From: Candidatus Borkfalkia ceftriaxoniphila
GTDB lineage: Bacteria > Bacillota > Clostridia > Christensenellales > Borkfalkiaceae
Length of the DNA: 64,000 nucleotides
Reading direction: 5' to 3'
Assembly: GCF_004134775.1 (NCBI RefSeq)
Contig: NZ_SDOZ01000002.1
Span: forward strand, 842,005 to 906,004
Of the stretch, positions 53,029 to 61,167 are shown piece by piece. Numbering within the stretch: the stretch's first letter is position 1; every line of letters starts with the position of its first letter. The translations under genes and the position numbers were made by a program. Under the pieces are notes generated by a model. That model searched no databases and was not told where the DNA came from. It was given only the letters and a program-made list of their open reading frames with translations.

Positions 53029-55134
53029 TTATTCATTTTTCCGTTTGTTCTTTTTTTCGTTACGTTTCTTTGCCGACTTACCGATACCCCGGAATACCGA
53101 CGCGATCCCCTTAAATATGATCTGTATGAGCCATACGACGATTTTTAAGATCCAATACAGCACAGGTAATGCTATAAGCAATCCTATCGCCAACAATACA
53201 TATTTCAGCCAATCGGGAAGATTATTCCCCATATCCCCCGGCGGCGTCAGACCATTGATGATATCTATAGGATCGGATACTGCGGGAATGACCATATACA
53301 TGCCGTCTTTATGAAACGTAAGGTCTATTATATCGAAATCGAAAAATACGCTCTGCCTTGCGAAATACGCCTGTCCCTTTTTTACCGTGCCCCAAAGATC
53401 GCTTTTATAAATATCGACGGGGGCGGCATAATAGTCGCTTGCCGCAAACCGAAACATGACCAAATAACATTCTTCGTCTGTTTTATCCAGCGGATCTACC
53501 TTTACCGCGTCAGAATATGCGTCTTTGATCGTTTGTACGTCCTTGATATTGACCAGCAGCCGTTCGGATATTTCCTGATCCGTGCCTTTCAAATCATTCT
53601 CTTTGAGCACCTGTATCGGAGAGATCTCCCTGCCCGTTTCCGACGGGATTTTCCCGAATATTGTTTCCCAAAACCCGTACTCGTTCCAATTCTCCCAAAA
53701 CGACGGATCGCCGTCTTTCCAACTGATCAATTTTTGCAGGTCGGTATCCGCATCGAAATCGTAATAACTGTATCCCTGCTGTATTTTCCCCTGTTCGTTG
53801 TCTATCTTACGGCTGTCGTCTATATCGCTTTCGAACAGATCCGCGCTGATGCTCCCGTCCTTTACGGGCAGCCTGCCGCTGTCGTAACTCTTGCCGTACG
53901 CTATGATATGATCATACAATAAGTTTCCGTTTACGGTCCCGGCGGTATCCGTTTTATAAGGATCGTACCCGTCAATATCGTCCGTAAGGAATAACAGCGT
54001 AAGCCTGTCGCAGATCTCTTCTATCCTTGAACTGACTGCCAGGTTCCAGCCCCATTTCGCTGATTCATACGTTTCGATGCCCCATGATGAGATCGTTTTC
54101 ATTTCGTTTGCGAGCGCGTAACCGATATCGTCGTTCAATACAGGCTCGTTCATTGAGATCTCGCCCTTTTTGCTCTCCACGGTCTTACCGAGATATTGTT
54201 GTACCGCGTTATAAAACTCAGCGTTGCTCGTCACTACAAATTCCTTCGTCTTGTACTCCCACCATTCCGCTTTTATTCTCTGCAATTCACCGTATGTATC
54301 GAACAATCTCTTGGGAACGGCAAAATACACCGTGTCGAGTTGATTTTGGTAGTTCTTCCCCTTGCCCGAGGATGCCGTACGGTAATAGGTATGTTGTACC
54401 TTTAATTGCACGGCTTCGGCGTTGCCCGCGGCGTCGCACTGAAAGGGAAACTTGCTGTCGCCGTAGCCTTCCGCGTAACCGCTGAACTGAAAATACTTGT
54501 TTACCCAATACTCCTGCGCAGTGGTTTTATCACTGTTGTTTTCATATAATTCTATCCCGGATATATGATAATACCTGCTGCCCGTTGCCGCTTCACGCTC
54601 GCGTTCGGCATTGAATATCGTTTTATTCTCGTCCTTGATACGAAACTTTAAGAATCTGTTTTCGTATGCGCCCGTACTTGCATTACAAAATATCAGAGGA
54701 AATTTCGCATAGTCTTTTACAGTTCCCGGGTTCCCCTCTTCGTTTTCAAAATAAAAATCAGACGATATCTCGATTTTATTCTGCGTGGATATTGCCGCAA
54801 ACTCAACCAAGGCAGGATTATATACGTACACGTACAGCGCATAATTCCCGTTTCCGTTTTCGTATTGCGAATAGCAATATTCCGCAAAGGTAATTACCTG
54901 CACGGTTCCGAACGGATTGCGCGGATAATCGTTTACATTGAACGGTTTACCCTCCACGGTGGAACTGCCCAAATCGTCCAATACGTCCGTTTTATCGTAA
55001 TTTAAGGCTCGGTCTGTTTCTGCTTTTACATGCAGGGCAGGCCAAAGCCCGCCACGAATCATCGTCATACACAATACGGCTGAAACGAATATTGCAGATA
55101 ACCGGATCAAATTATTCTTTATCTTTTTCCGCAT
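53029..55134 (-). CDS. large secreted protein with C-terminal membrane anchor (adsorption-type)
   Basis: About 701 residues from ATG 55134 (GAGAGGTGA upstream). It has a signal peptide (IRLSAIFVSAVLCMTMI, cut near VKAET), a large outer part of about 600 residues without recognised domain, then a C-terminal membrane helix (YVLLAIGLLIALPVLYWILK) and a strongly basic tail (KKRNEKKNKRKNE). This topology is that of filamentous-phage pIII-type minor coat proteins, and the gene sits just before the ATPase as in phage gene order. Sequence similarity to pIII is not visible, so the role is inferred from context. Confidence 0.5.
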   Translation of the reverse strand: MRKKIKNNLIRLSAIFVSAVLCMTMIRGGLWPALHVKAETDRALNYDKTDVLDDLGSSTVEGKPFNVNDYPRNPFGTVQVITFAEYCYSQYENGNGNYALYVYVYNPALVEFAAISTQNKIEISSDFYFENEEGNPGTVKDYAKFPLIFCNASTGAYENRFLKFRIKDENKTIFNAEREREAATGSRYYHISGIELYENNSDKTTAQEYWVNKYFQFSGYAEGYGDSKFPFQCDAAGNAEAVQLKVQHTYYRTASSGKGKNYQNQLDTVYFAVPKRLFDTYGELQRIKAEWWEYKTKEFVVTSNAEFYNAVQQYLGKTVESKKGEISMNEPVLNDDIGYALANEMKTISSWGIETYESAKWGWNLAVSSRIEEICDRLTLLFLTDDIDGYDPYKTDTAGTVNGNLLYDHIIAYGKSYDSGRLPVKDGSISADLFESDIDDSRKIDNEQGKIQQGYSYYDFDADTDLQKLISWKDGDPSFWENWNEYGFWETIFGKIPSETGREISPIQVLKENDLKGTDQEISERLLVNIKDVQTIKDAYSDAVKVDPLDKTDEECYLVMFRFAASDYYAAPVDIYKSDLWGTVKKGQAYFARQSVFFDFDIIDLTFHKDGMYMVIPAVSDPIDIINGLTPPGDMGNNLPDWLKYVLLAIGLLIALPVLYWILKIVVWLIQIIFKGIASVFRGIGKSAKKRNEKKNKRKNE

Positions 55135-55145
55135 CTTATCACCTC

Positions 55146-55715
55146 TCAAAACAGGATTTGTGGAGGATCGAGCGTGATCGTCAAATCCGCAAAGTTAAAC
55201 CATAACTCCGCCTTGCTTTTCCCGGCAATGACCGCGATCATGAAATAACATAGTTCGTCCTGCAATTCGTTTTGCAATTCGATCTCTCCGCCATACTTCC
55301 TTTCGATCGCCTGTTTCACGGTATACCCTTTCGGAAACGTCAGCGTAAATCCCTCCGCTTTCTTCTTCAGACCGAATACTGCTGTATAATCGTTGCTTTC
55401 CTCTTCCGTACCGAAAAACTGCTGTGCCGTACCGTTGAGGAAAAAACCGAAATTATTCGCACTGTTCGACGTGATTTTGACGGAATAATTGACTTCGCCG
55501 CCCGTCAAGGACTTTACGGAAAACGTATGCGCCTTCTCCGTGCGTAAAAACAAACTGCCGCCGTCGCCGTTCGCAAGATACCGTGCGCCGTTATGCTCTA
55601 CATAGAACGTAACGCCTTGGCTGCGCATCGCAAAAAAACTGATTGCCGCGATCGCGCCGAGTACCGACAGTATTACGATCAGGTACGTTACGATCTTTCC
55701 TATTGTCTTGCCCAT
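55146..55715 (-). CDS. membrane-anchored small structural-type protein
   Basis: 189 residues, GGAGG before ATG 55715. N-terminal membrane helix (IVTYLIVILSVLGAIAAISFF), then a beta-rich domain (ARYLANGDGGSLFLRTEKAHTFSVKSL). No family recognised. It lies in the cluster of three membrane-anchored proteins of the module, 12 bp before the large secreted protein frame. Confidence 0.55.
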   Translation of the reverse strand: MGKTIGKIVTYLIVILSVLGAIAAISFFAMRSQGVTFYVEHNGARYLANGDGGSLFLRTEKAHTFSVKSLTGGEVNYSVKITSNSANNFGFFLNGTAQQFFGTEEESNDYTAVFGLKKKAEGFTLTFPKGYTVKQAIERKYGGEIELQNELQDELCYFMIAVIAGKSKAELWFNFADLTITLDPPQILF

Positions 55716-55777
55716 TGCTTGCCTCCTTTCCCTTGCGGGAGAAAGAGAGCGGAAATCTTCCCGCCCTCTGTTTCTGC

Positions 55778-56824
55778 TCAGAATAAGATAGCGCTGTCGC
55801 TCATGCCCATTCCTTCCACGCGGATATTTAAACCGTCCGGCAGTACTTTGATTTGATAAACGTCGGTTTTGGAACCGTACGTGCCTACCGTTTTCACTTC
55901 GACCTTGAACAACAGATTTCCGGGATCGCCCGGATTCCCTGTCAATGCCATTACAAGCTTATTAAACACGGAAGGATTTTCAGATACCGGTCCGCTCATA
56001 GCGTCTTTAAATACGCGGTCAAAAAACGTCTTATCAAACGCGGGCATTCCCGCTGTGATATTTTCTTCATCCCATGTCAGAATCGCACCGATCGTGTTCC
56101 CGATACCAGACGCGCTCTCCGAAAAAGATATCTTTACCGTAGTCTTATAATCGTCCTTGATCGTATAAACAGAAGCTGAATAATCAAATTTCCAAGTTTC
56201 GGCGGCTTGTCCGCTCTTCGTAAGATCGAACATTTTTGTTATCCCGTCCGTGAGTACAGTCGAGCCGAACGTTGCTTTTACACTCGATAGTTTCTGCGTG
56301 TAATCCACAAGGCAGTTTGCCGATACGTCCGCATTATCGCGGCTCGTTGCCGTCACTTTGATCTGTTCCCCGAAGCTTTTGATACACGCCACGTTCGCGG
56401 TCAAAGCTCCGTCAGCCGTAGGCGTTACGGTCACATAATCGGTCACTGTCTTACCCGTCGCCCATTCGCTCGAGGCATTCACAAACACGATCGTCCAATC
56501 CACCGCCTTATTCGTCGCGTTATCGGGCGTGATCGTCGCCGTCAGCGAATATGCCGTTTCCGCCATTGTCGAAATACCGTATTCGCCGTAATCTGATTGC
56601 GGGATCTTCATGCTCTTGATCGTCATACCGTTCTTTTCTCCTTCCGTAATGACCGCGCCGCCCGCTTCCTGCTCAGGCGGTACTTCCTCCGGTTTCAATA
56701 GCATGATCCATGCTCCGATAAGCCCCGCAAGCAACACGATGATGAGAATAAAAGATATTGCCCACTTCACTTTATCCGAGCGCTTATGCTCATAAAGTTC
56801 GTATTCTTCAAATTCGTTGTACAT
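55778..56824 (-). CDS. membrane-anchored protein with Big_2-like domain
   Basis: 348 residues from ATG 56824. An N-terminal helix (WAISFILIIVLLAGLIGAWI) is followed by a bacterial Ig-like (Big_2) domain: SLTATITPDNATNKAVDWTI, VTVTPTADGALTANVAC and IKVTATSRDN. A second domain of about 170 residues with no match follows. Ig-like modules occur on phage virion and surface proteins, so it may form part of the particle or of a host contact structure. Confidence 0.6.
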   Translation of the reverse strand: MYNEFEEYELYEHKRSDKVKWAISFILIIVLLAGLIGAWIMLLKPEEVPPEQEAGGAVITEGEKNGMTIKSMKIPQSDYGEYGISTMAETAYSLTATITPDNATNKAVDWTIVFVNASSEWATGKTVTDYVTVTPTADGALTANVACIKSFGEQIKVTATSRDNADVSANCLVDYTQKLSSVKATFGSTVLTDGITKMFDLTKSGQAAETWKFDYSASVYTIKDDYKTTVKISFSESASGIGNTIGAILTWDEENITAGMPAFDKTFFDRVFKDAMSGPVSENPSVFNKLVMALTGNPGDPGNLLFKVEVKTVGTYGSKTDVYQIKVLPDGLNIRVEGMGMSDSAILF

Positions 56825-56898
56825 TTTTCCTTGTTTCCTCCTTTTTCTATTTGTAAAAACGGCGGCTTGCTTTTTTGTTACAAACCGCCGCGATTGTT

Positions 56899-57252
56899 TT
56901 ATGCCGACTTTTTATTGAGCAGCATATTCAAGAGCGTCTTGTCCGACGCGCGGAACGGCTTGACCGCACATTCATATTCCGTGCCGTCCTCGTCCTGCGT
57001 ATGGACTGCATAAGTATTCCCCTTGATGACTTTGCCCGTGTTCTCGTCCGTGATTTCATAGGGCTTGAGTACCAATTCCGCCTCCATCTCCGCGCCGAAT
57101 ACGATATCCAGTACCTTATATCCGCCGTTGTCGGGCGGCACGATCAGTACTCGCGCATCTTTACCGCGGACCGTTCCTTTAATGAAATACGAATAATACG
57201 TCTTTTCGTTCTTCTCGTACGTTTCGCGTTCTACTTTGATCTGCTTTTCCAT
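56899..57252 (-). CDS. candidate ssDNA-binding protein
   Basis: 117 residues. Its ATG overlaps the stop of the previous gene (TAATG). Beta-rich sequence: YYSYFIKGTVRGKDARVLIVPPDNGGYKVLDIVFG, then AELVLKPYEITDENTGKVIKG, ending ALL-helix-like LLNMLLNKKSA. Size, beta content and position just before the membrane proteins fit the gene V-type ssDNA-binding proteins of filamentous phages, or SSB-like proteins of rolling-circle elements. No direct match was recognised. Confidence 0.45.
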   Translation of the reverse strand: MEKQIKVERETYEKNEKTYYSYFIKGTVRGKDARVLIVPPDNGGYKVLDIVFGAEMEAELVLKPYEITDENTGKVIKGNTYAVHTQDEDGTEYECAVKPFRASDKTLLNMLLNKKSA

Positions 57253-57602
57253 TATGCTGCTTTGCCTCCTTTATTTTTTCTTTTCTTATCGATAATAGGT
57301 TTAATCTCCTTCCAGGATTTATGAGACAGTTCACCTGCCTCTGCTTTTGAGAAGCCTGCATCCAGCGCCTGTTTATACTTAAAATCCCCGGCGTTATCGT
57401 TTTGCGAAAGAAGATATCCCGAACGCAAGCCCTTTTCATACTCGGTCAGTTCCTGCCCTTCCTTCTCGCCGCGCTGGTGGACTTTCGCTTTACGCTCTTC
57501 CGCATATCCCTTCGCACGGATACGCGGTCTGAACCACCGCCCGTCGCGCCGGTATTTATTCGTGCCCGATTCCGCAGGCGCGTTGTCTTGTGCTTTTGCC
57601 AT
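57252..57602 (-). CDS. small basic protein
   Basis: 116 residues, GGAGG before ATG 57602. Rich in Lys/Arg (KYRRDGRWFRPRIRAKGYAEERKAK) and without hydrophobic segments, so probably a nucleic-acid-binding protein. Translationally coupled to the next gene. No family recognised. The gap 57603-57797 upstream has no gene. Confidence 0.55.
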   Translation of the reverse strand: MAKAQDNAPAESGTNKYRRDGRWFRPRIRAKGYAEERKAKVHQRGEKEGQELTEYEKGLRSGYLLSQNDNAGDFKYKQALDAGFSKAEAGELSHKSWKEIKPIIDKKRKNKGGKAA

Positions 57603-57797
57603 TTGTTTACCTCCGTTTTTGAATTATAAATTTGCCCGTATCGCCGTTAGCAAAGCCAAATTAAAATTATGTAATTGTATTTATGGTTTCGGTTGCGGCT
57701 CCTTTCGGCGTTTTGCCGTGTACGCAACGGGAAAACGGATCCTTTTTCTCCCGTTGTTCGTACTTTTTCGTCTGTCCGCAATCCGTTTTACCCTCGG

Positions 57798-58046
57798 TTA
57801 GTCTATATATTTGCGCGTGTGCATCGTGGCAGGCAAACGCTTGCCGTCGAGATTCCTGCGCTTGCGGCCGAGTGCTTCATAATCCGCATCTCTTTTACGT
57901 GTCCGCCTGTAATACACGTCGCGGCTCACCGTCTCCGGATCTTCCATACCGTCATAAACGATCGATATACGCTGTACGACTATGTAATCCTGTGTGCGGT
58001 ATACATTGTCCGCCTTCCTTAAAAACTCAGGTGTTTGTTGTTTCAT
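57798..58046 (-). CDS. small hypothetical protein
   Basis: 82 residues, AAGGAG before ATG 58046. Basic C-terminal half (RRTRKRDADYEALGRKRRNL). It lies between the two HTH-type regulators and the structural genes, a common place for small phage control proteins. Confidence 0.5.
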   Translation of the reverse strand: MKQQTPEFLRKADNVYRTQDYIVVQRISIVYDGMEDPETVSRDVYYRRTRKRDADYEALGRKRRNLDGKRLPATMHTRKYID

Positions 58047-58060
58047 AACTGTCTCCTTTT

Positions 58061-58360
58061 TTATCTTTTTATTTCTCCCTGCAAAAATCGCAGTAGTTTC
58101 CTGTGTTGGCGGTATATATAATCCGGCGAAAAGTTCATGTCTTGCGCCAACGCTTCTTGCGTCCGGTTCCCCACATATAATCCGATATATAAGGCATATA
58201 ACTTCACCGGTGCTTTCTGAACCGCTGCGTTATATCGATTGACTGTCTTGATAATTTCATTTTCGCCAACGTCCTTTGCGGCTTGGTCAAACATTTCTCG
58301 GTTCGCATAATAATATCGGACTTCCTTCAATTCTTTACGGATTGTATCCATTGACTCCAT
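58061..58360 (-). CDS. HTH regulator, sigma/ArpU-like
   Basis: 99 residues. The end shows a helix-turn-helix pattern (GNRTQEALAQDMNFSPDYIYRQHRKLLRFL), preceded by ELKEVRYYYANREMFDQAAKD and a YALYIGLYVG strand. This layout is that of small transcription factors of Firmicute phages and elements (ArpU/RinA type). It is 14 bp from the next gene. Confidence 0.55.
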   Translation of the reverse strand: MESMDTIRKELKEVRYYYANREMFDQAAKDVGENEIIKTVNRYNAAVQKAPVKLYALYIGLYVGNRTQEALAQDMNFSPDYIYRQHRKLLRFLQGEIKR

Positions 58361-58439
58361 ATTTCACCTCGATTTTTTATTCGGGATTTTATCCCTCTCA
58401 CCTAATAGCCACGGCATGAAGGCTTTTTCAACGGGTTTT

Positions 58440-58889
58440 TCAAAAATTTTTTAAGATTTTTTTCAAGCGCGTCTTTCCTCTTTCAATCCGCTGCGCAATC
58501 GCTTGAAAACTTACGCCCTTTTCGGTCGCTAATTCCTGTAAACCTCGGCCTTCGATGCAATGCTCATAAATCGCCCAACGCTGAGACGATGTTAGTTCGC
58601 ACAGCGCACGATAGAACTGCTCCCGTTCATCTGCGCCAATCAACTGTTGCTCTGTATTCGCCTTGTCATCTACAATGTCGTATCCGTTTTCGATTGACTT
58701 GTCCAACGACTGATGCCGCCGCGTTTCTTTCCGCTCGATTTTTGCGGCGGCATTTTCGGCTTGTATAAACTCACGTACAAAATCCTCGTCTTTTTCCGAA
58801 AGCCATGCAGCGATTTCATCCTCTACTTCTGCCGAAACCTTGGTTTCTTCGCCGTTTTTGTCCTTGAATGTTACTGTTACGTTTTTCAT
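58440..58889 (-). CDS. sigma-70 region-4-like regulator
   Basis: 149 residues; ATG 58889 is set by GGAGG 8 bp upstream (a longer frame runs back through a terminator hairpin). The C-terminal part has an HTH of sigma region 4: LTSSQRWAIYEHCIEGRGLQELATEKGVSFQAIAQRIERGKTRLKKIL. Region 2 is missing, so it is a positive or anti-repressor type control protein as found in conjugative elements and phages. It is the first protein gene after the attenuator hairpins. Confidence 0.7.
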   Translation of the reverse strand: MKNVTVTFKDKNGEETKVSAEVEDEIAAWLSEKDEDFVREFIQAENAAAKIERKETRRHQSLDKSIENGYDIVDDKANTEQQLIGADEREQFYRALCELTSSQRWAIYEHCIEGRGLQELATEKGVSFQAIAQRIERGKTRLKKILKNF

Positions 58890-58965
58890 TTTGAAATCCT
58901 CCGATTTTTGATTTTTTCTTAAAATCGCGATCGGGCGGATCTCGCCGTTAAATGAAAAACGCCCG

Positions 58966-58990
58966 ACTGCTTGTCGGGCTAACCTTTTTA
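58966..58990 (-). terminator. hairpin with T-run upstream of the regulator
   Basis: On the minus strand GCCCGAC, loop AAGCA, GTCGGGC, then GTTTTTC. It lies 77 bp before the regulator's start codon and could stop or attenuate transcription from the upstream promoter. Confidence 0.6.
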
Positions 58991-59008
58991 TGCGTATATA
59001 AAAAAACA

Positions 59009-59073
59009 CCGCCGGTAGATAGACTTATCCCATAAAAAGATTAGCCTACCCGCCAGCGGTGTTTCACCGATTG
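59009..59073 (-). terminator. second hairpin with T-run
   Basis: On the minus strand AAACACCGCTGGCGGGTAG pairs with CTACCGGCGGTGTTT (imperfect), followed by TTTTTAT. It stands between the zinc-ribbon gene and the regulator; with the hairpin at 58966 it may form a read-through control point. Confidence 0.6.
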
Positions 59074-59194
59074 TTGCGCTTTTCAGCACGGATACTTATT
59101 CGGGCGATTTATTCTTAAACGGATTTATCGCGGTGGCACTGTTTCAGCCTGACCGTTTACCTCTTTCCCGAACGATATTATTTAGTTTTTTCCC

Positions 59195-59368
59195 TTATAC
59201 TGCGTTTATCCGCATCATATACGTTTGCGGTTTGATCTGTTTCGAATAGATTTTCGCTCCGCAACGTTCGCAGATCACGCGCATCGCTCCGTTTTCATCC
59301 GTTATGCCCGTCAGTCTTTTCATACAATTCGGACAGTACATTTGTTTTACTTTCCCTGATTCCTTCAT
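59195..59368 (-). CDS. 57-residue zinc-ribbon protein
   Basis: ATG 59368 with AGGAG just upstream encodes a protein with YCPNCMKRLTGITD and VICERCGAKIYSKQ: two CxxC knuckles of a zinc ribbon, similar in layout to the Com-type small regulators of phages. It is the first gene behind the LexA-controlled promoter, with a leader of about 185 nt. Confidence 0.65.
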   Translation of the reverse strand: MKESGKVKQMYCPNCMKRLTGITDENGAMRVICERCGAKIYSKQIKPQTYMMRINAV

Positions 59369-59553
59369 TCTCCTATTCTCCCTGACGTATTACAAGACCT
59401 TACCGTTGCATAGGGAAACTGCTTGCTCCGGTATGTTTCGATACCTTCCTACCCGGGGCTTCCGTGGTATAGGGAAAATTAGATTTTCTTCGTTATCCTC
59501 CCGCCTTTCTTTCCTCCATTATTTTTTATAATACGAACGTATGTTTGTATTTT
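59369..59553 (-). other. structured leader of the module's first gene
   Basis: The region between the predicted transcription start and the zinc-ribbon ATG contains a GGTAT-loop-ATACC hairpin and repeated TTTCCCTAT(A/G)C segments. No ORF is convincing. It may contain a regulatory RNA element. Confidence 0.4.
59534..59547. promoter_or_regulatory. LexA (SOS) box
   Basis: CGAACGTATGTTTG matches the Gram-positive LexA consensus CGAACRNRYGTTYC in 13 of 14 positions. It lies just downstream of the -10 box (about +7 to +20), where bound LexA would block transcription. Confidence 0.75.
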
Positions 59554-59560
59554 TTTCTAT

Positions 59561-59589
59561 ATTATAACGCTTATTGTTTTATCCGTCAA
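59561..59589 (-). promoter_or_regulatory. strong sigma-A promoter of the phage-like module
   Basis: TTGACG, 17 bp, TATAAT on the minus strand: close to consensus. It lies between the terminator at 59601 and the LexA box. Confidence 0.85.
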
Positions 59590-59600
59590 GCGCTTGAAAA

Positions 59601-59644
59601 GAAAAATCGAGGATACGATTTTTTTATCGTACCCCGATTTTTTC
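59601..59644 (-). terminator. terminator at the right edge of the module
   Basis: GAAAAATCGAGGATACGAT pairs with ATCGTACCCCGATTTTTTC (one mismatch) and ends in T-rich sequence. It follows the stop of the DUF4085-like gene and insulates the module promoter. Confidence 0.8.
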
Positions 59645-59646
59645 TG

Positions 59647-60480
59647 TCAGTTCCGCTTGACAAAACTGCATTTCAAATTACTTAAACGTAGATCCTTAAA
59701 CGAATACGTTGCATAAAACACCTCTTCCATAAAGTTCCGGTCGTATTTCTGCATCAACAAATGAAGTTCGTATTTTCCGTTACTTTCATGCAATTCATGT
59801 TCTATTACCATCGATCCTGCCATTTCTTCTTCCTGTTCTATGACTTCACCGCCGGTTAAGATCATCTCGGAATCGTCAAATAATCGGATCTTTATTTCGT
59901 TTGTATCTATAATTACCTCTTTTACCGCTTCATCCCGAAAAAAATAATTTATAGAATATATATCTTCCTCTTGCTTTTGCTTATTGATCGTTAATTCTGA
60001 TAAGATTTTTAACTCTCTTAAGTTGTTTTGTTCGCAATCCTCAAAAATATCGGGTAAGCTGTCTAAATAATCTAATACAGCCTTTTTTACCTTCGGAGGA
60101 GCATACCCCATGACAAACAGCCGTTTATCGGGTATTCGCTGCCGTATTTTTGCAGGCAATTCCTCGTACACCCGCATTCGGTTCATTAGTTCTGCTTTGA
60201 TATCATTCTCCAACGACCGGCATTTTACATTTGAGTTTTCAGGATCATAGTACATATATAGCGGAAATATATTTTTTGCCGCTAACACCCGCATTTGATT
60301 TTCTTGTTTTGGTTTATCCGTCAAATAAGAGGTCGCGTCTGCCCTTATTTCATCCGGCATTTTAGGTACGCTTTCGTCTAATATAGGCAAGACCCTGATC
60401 CCGCCCTCCTCTTCGGTCAGCCAATATCGGATGTTCCAGATTTCGTATTGTTTATACCATTCTTTGGTAAAAATCTTCAT
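59647..60480 (-). CDS. DUF4085-like protein
   Basis: 277 residues; ATG 60480 has GGAGG about 13 bp upstream and overlaps the preceding stop. It begins MKIFTKEWYKQYEIWNIRYW, an opening recalled from the DUF4085 family, and is rich in acidic residues throughout. Function unknown. No signal peptide. Confidence 0.5.
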   Translation of the reverse strand: MKIFTKEWYKQYEIWNIRYWLTEEEGGIRVLPILDESVPKMPDEIRADATSYLTDKPKQENQMRVLAAKNIFPLYMYYDPENSNVKCRSLENDIKAELMNRMRVYEELPAKIRQRIPDKRLFVMGYAPPKVKKAVLDYLDSLPDIFEDCEQNNLRELKILSELTINKQKQEEDIYSINYFFRDEAVKEVIIDTNEIKIRLFDDSEMILTGGEVIEQEEEMAGSMVIEHELHESNGKYELHLLMQKYDRNFMEEVFYATYSFKDLRLSNLKCSFVKRN

Positions 60481-60677
60481 GATAAGTTTTTCTCCTCCGA
60501 ACACTCTTTCACCGCGAATATAAATGCTTTCATATCGTCTAACGGGATTTCTTCGTTCAACAATTTGTTGATCGTTTCGACGCTTTCACCGCTGGCAAAC
60601 GCCAATTCCTCTACGGTCATTTTCTTTTCTTCAAGCAATTCTTTGATCCTGAATGCCATCGCTTTTTCGATCGTCAT
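60477..60677 (-). CDS. small HTH (XRE-like) protein
   Basis: 66 residues: KELLEEKKMTVEELAFASGESVETINKLLNEE is a helix-turn-helix of Cro/XRE size, with little else. Coupled by ATGA to the DUF4085-like gene, so the pair may work together, perhaps as regulator and partner or a toxin-antitoxin type unit (inference). Confidence 0.6.
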   Translation of the reverse strand: MTIEKAMAFRIKELLEEKKMTVEELAFASGESVETINKLLNEEIPLDDMKAFIFAVKECSEEKNLS

Positions 60678-60680
60678 GGG

Positions 60681-61154
60681 TCATATCCCCCATTCCCGGT
60701 CTATGTTTAATCTATCGTCAATTTTCGGAGCCGTTATTTGCACGAATTTTATTCCCTTTTCCTTGATCAGCTTTATGTATTCTGTTTCTGCCGCCCAATG
60801 CTTTTTTAAAGATTCTTCGTCGTTCGGCAGGATCGGATAATTTGACCACGTTATCACTCTCGCCAACCGCTCTCGAAATACGTCTTTTTCGAAATCCTTT
60901 AAATATTCGTCCACGGCATCGATCGTATTATCCCATAGATCGGCAAGTTCGTTAAACTCCGCTTCTTCTCCGGATATTTTTTGATAAATTTCATATTCCA
61001 AACGAGTTAACTTTTCGTCCAATGCCTGATATTCCCGGATTTTATGGTCCTCGTCCCGAATACTGTTCGCTACATAATTTCCTAAAAATACTAACTGCAT
61101 CAGGGCAGAAAATTCTCTTTCATCTAACACTATTTCAACTTTTTCAGTTTCCAT
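60681..61154 (-). CDS. hypothetical protein
   Basis: 157 residues; ATG 61154 with AAGGAG 5 bp upstream. METEKVEIVLDEREFSALMQLVFLGNYVANSIRDEDHK and following helices. No family recognised. Confidence 0.55.
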   Translation of the reverse strand: METEKVEIVLDEREFSALMQLVFLGNYVANSIRDEDHKIREYQALDEKLTRLEYEIYQKISGEEAEFNELADLWDNTIDAVDEYLKDFEKDVFRERLARVITWSNYPILPNDEESLKKHWAAETEYIKLIKEKGIKFVQITAPKIDDRLNIDREWGI

Positions 61155-61167
61155 GCCGCTCCTTATT

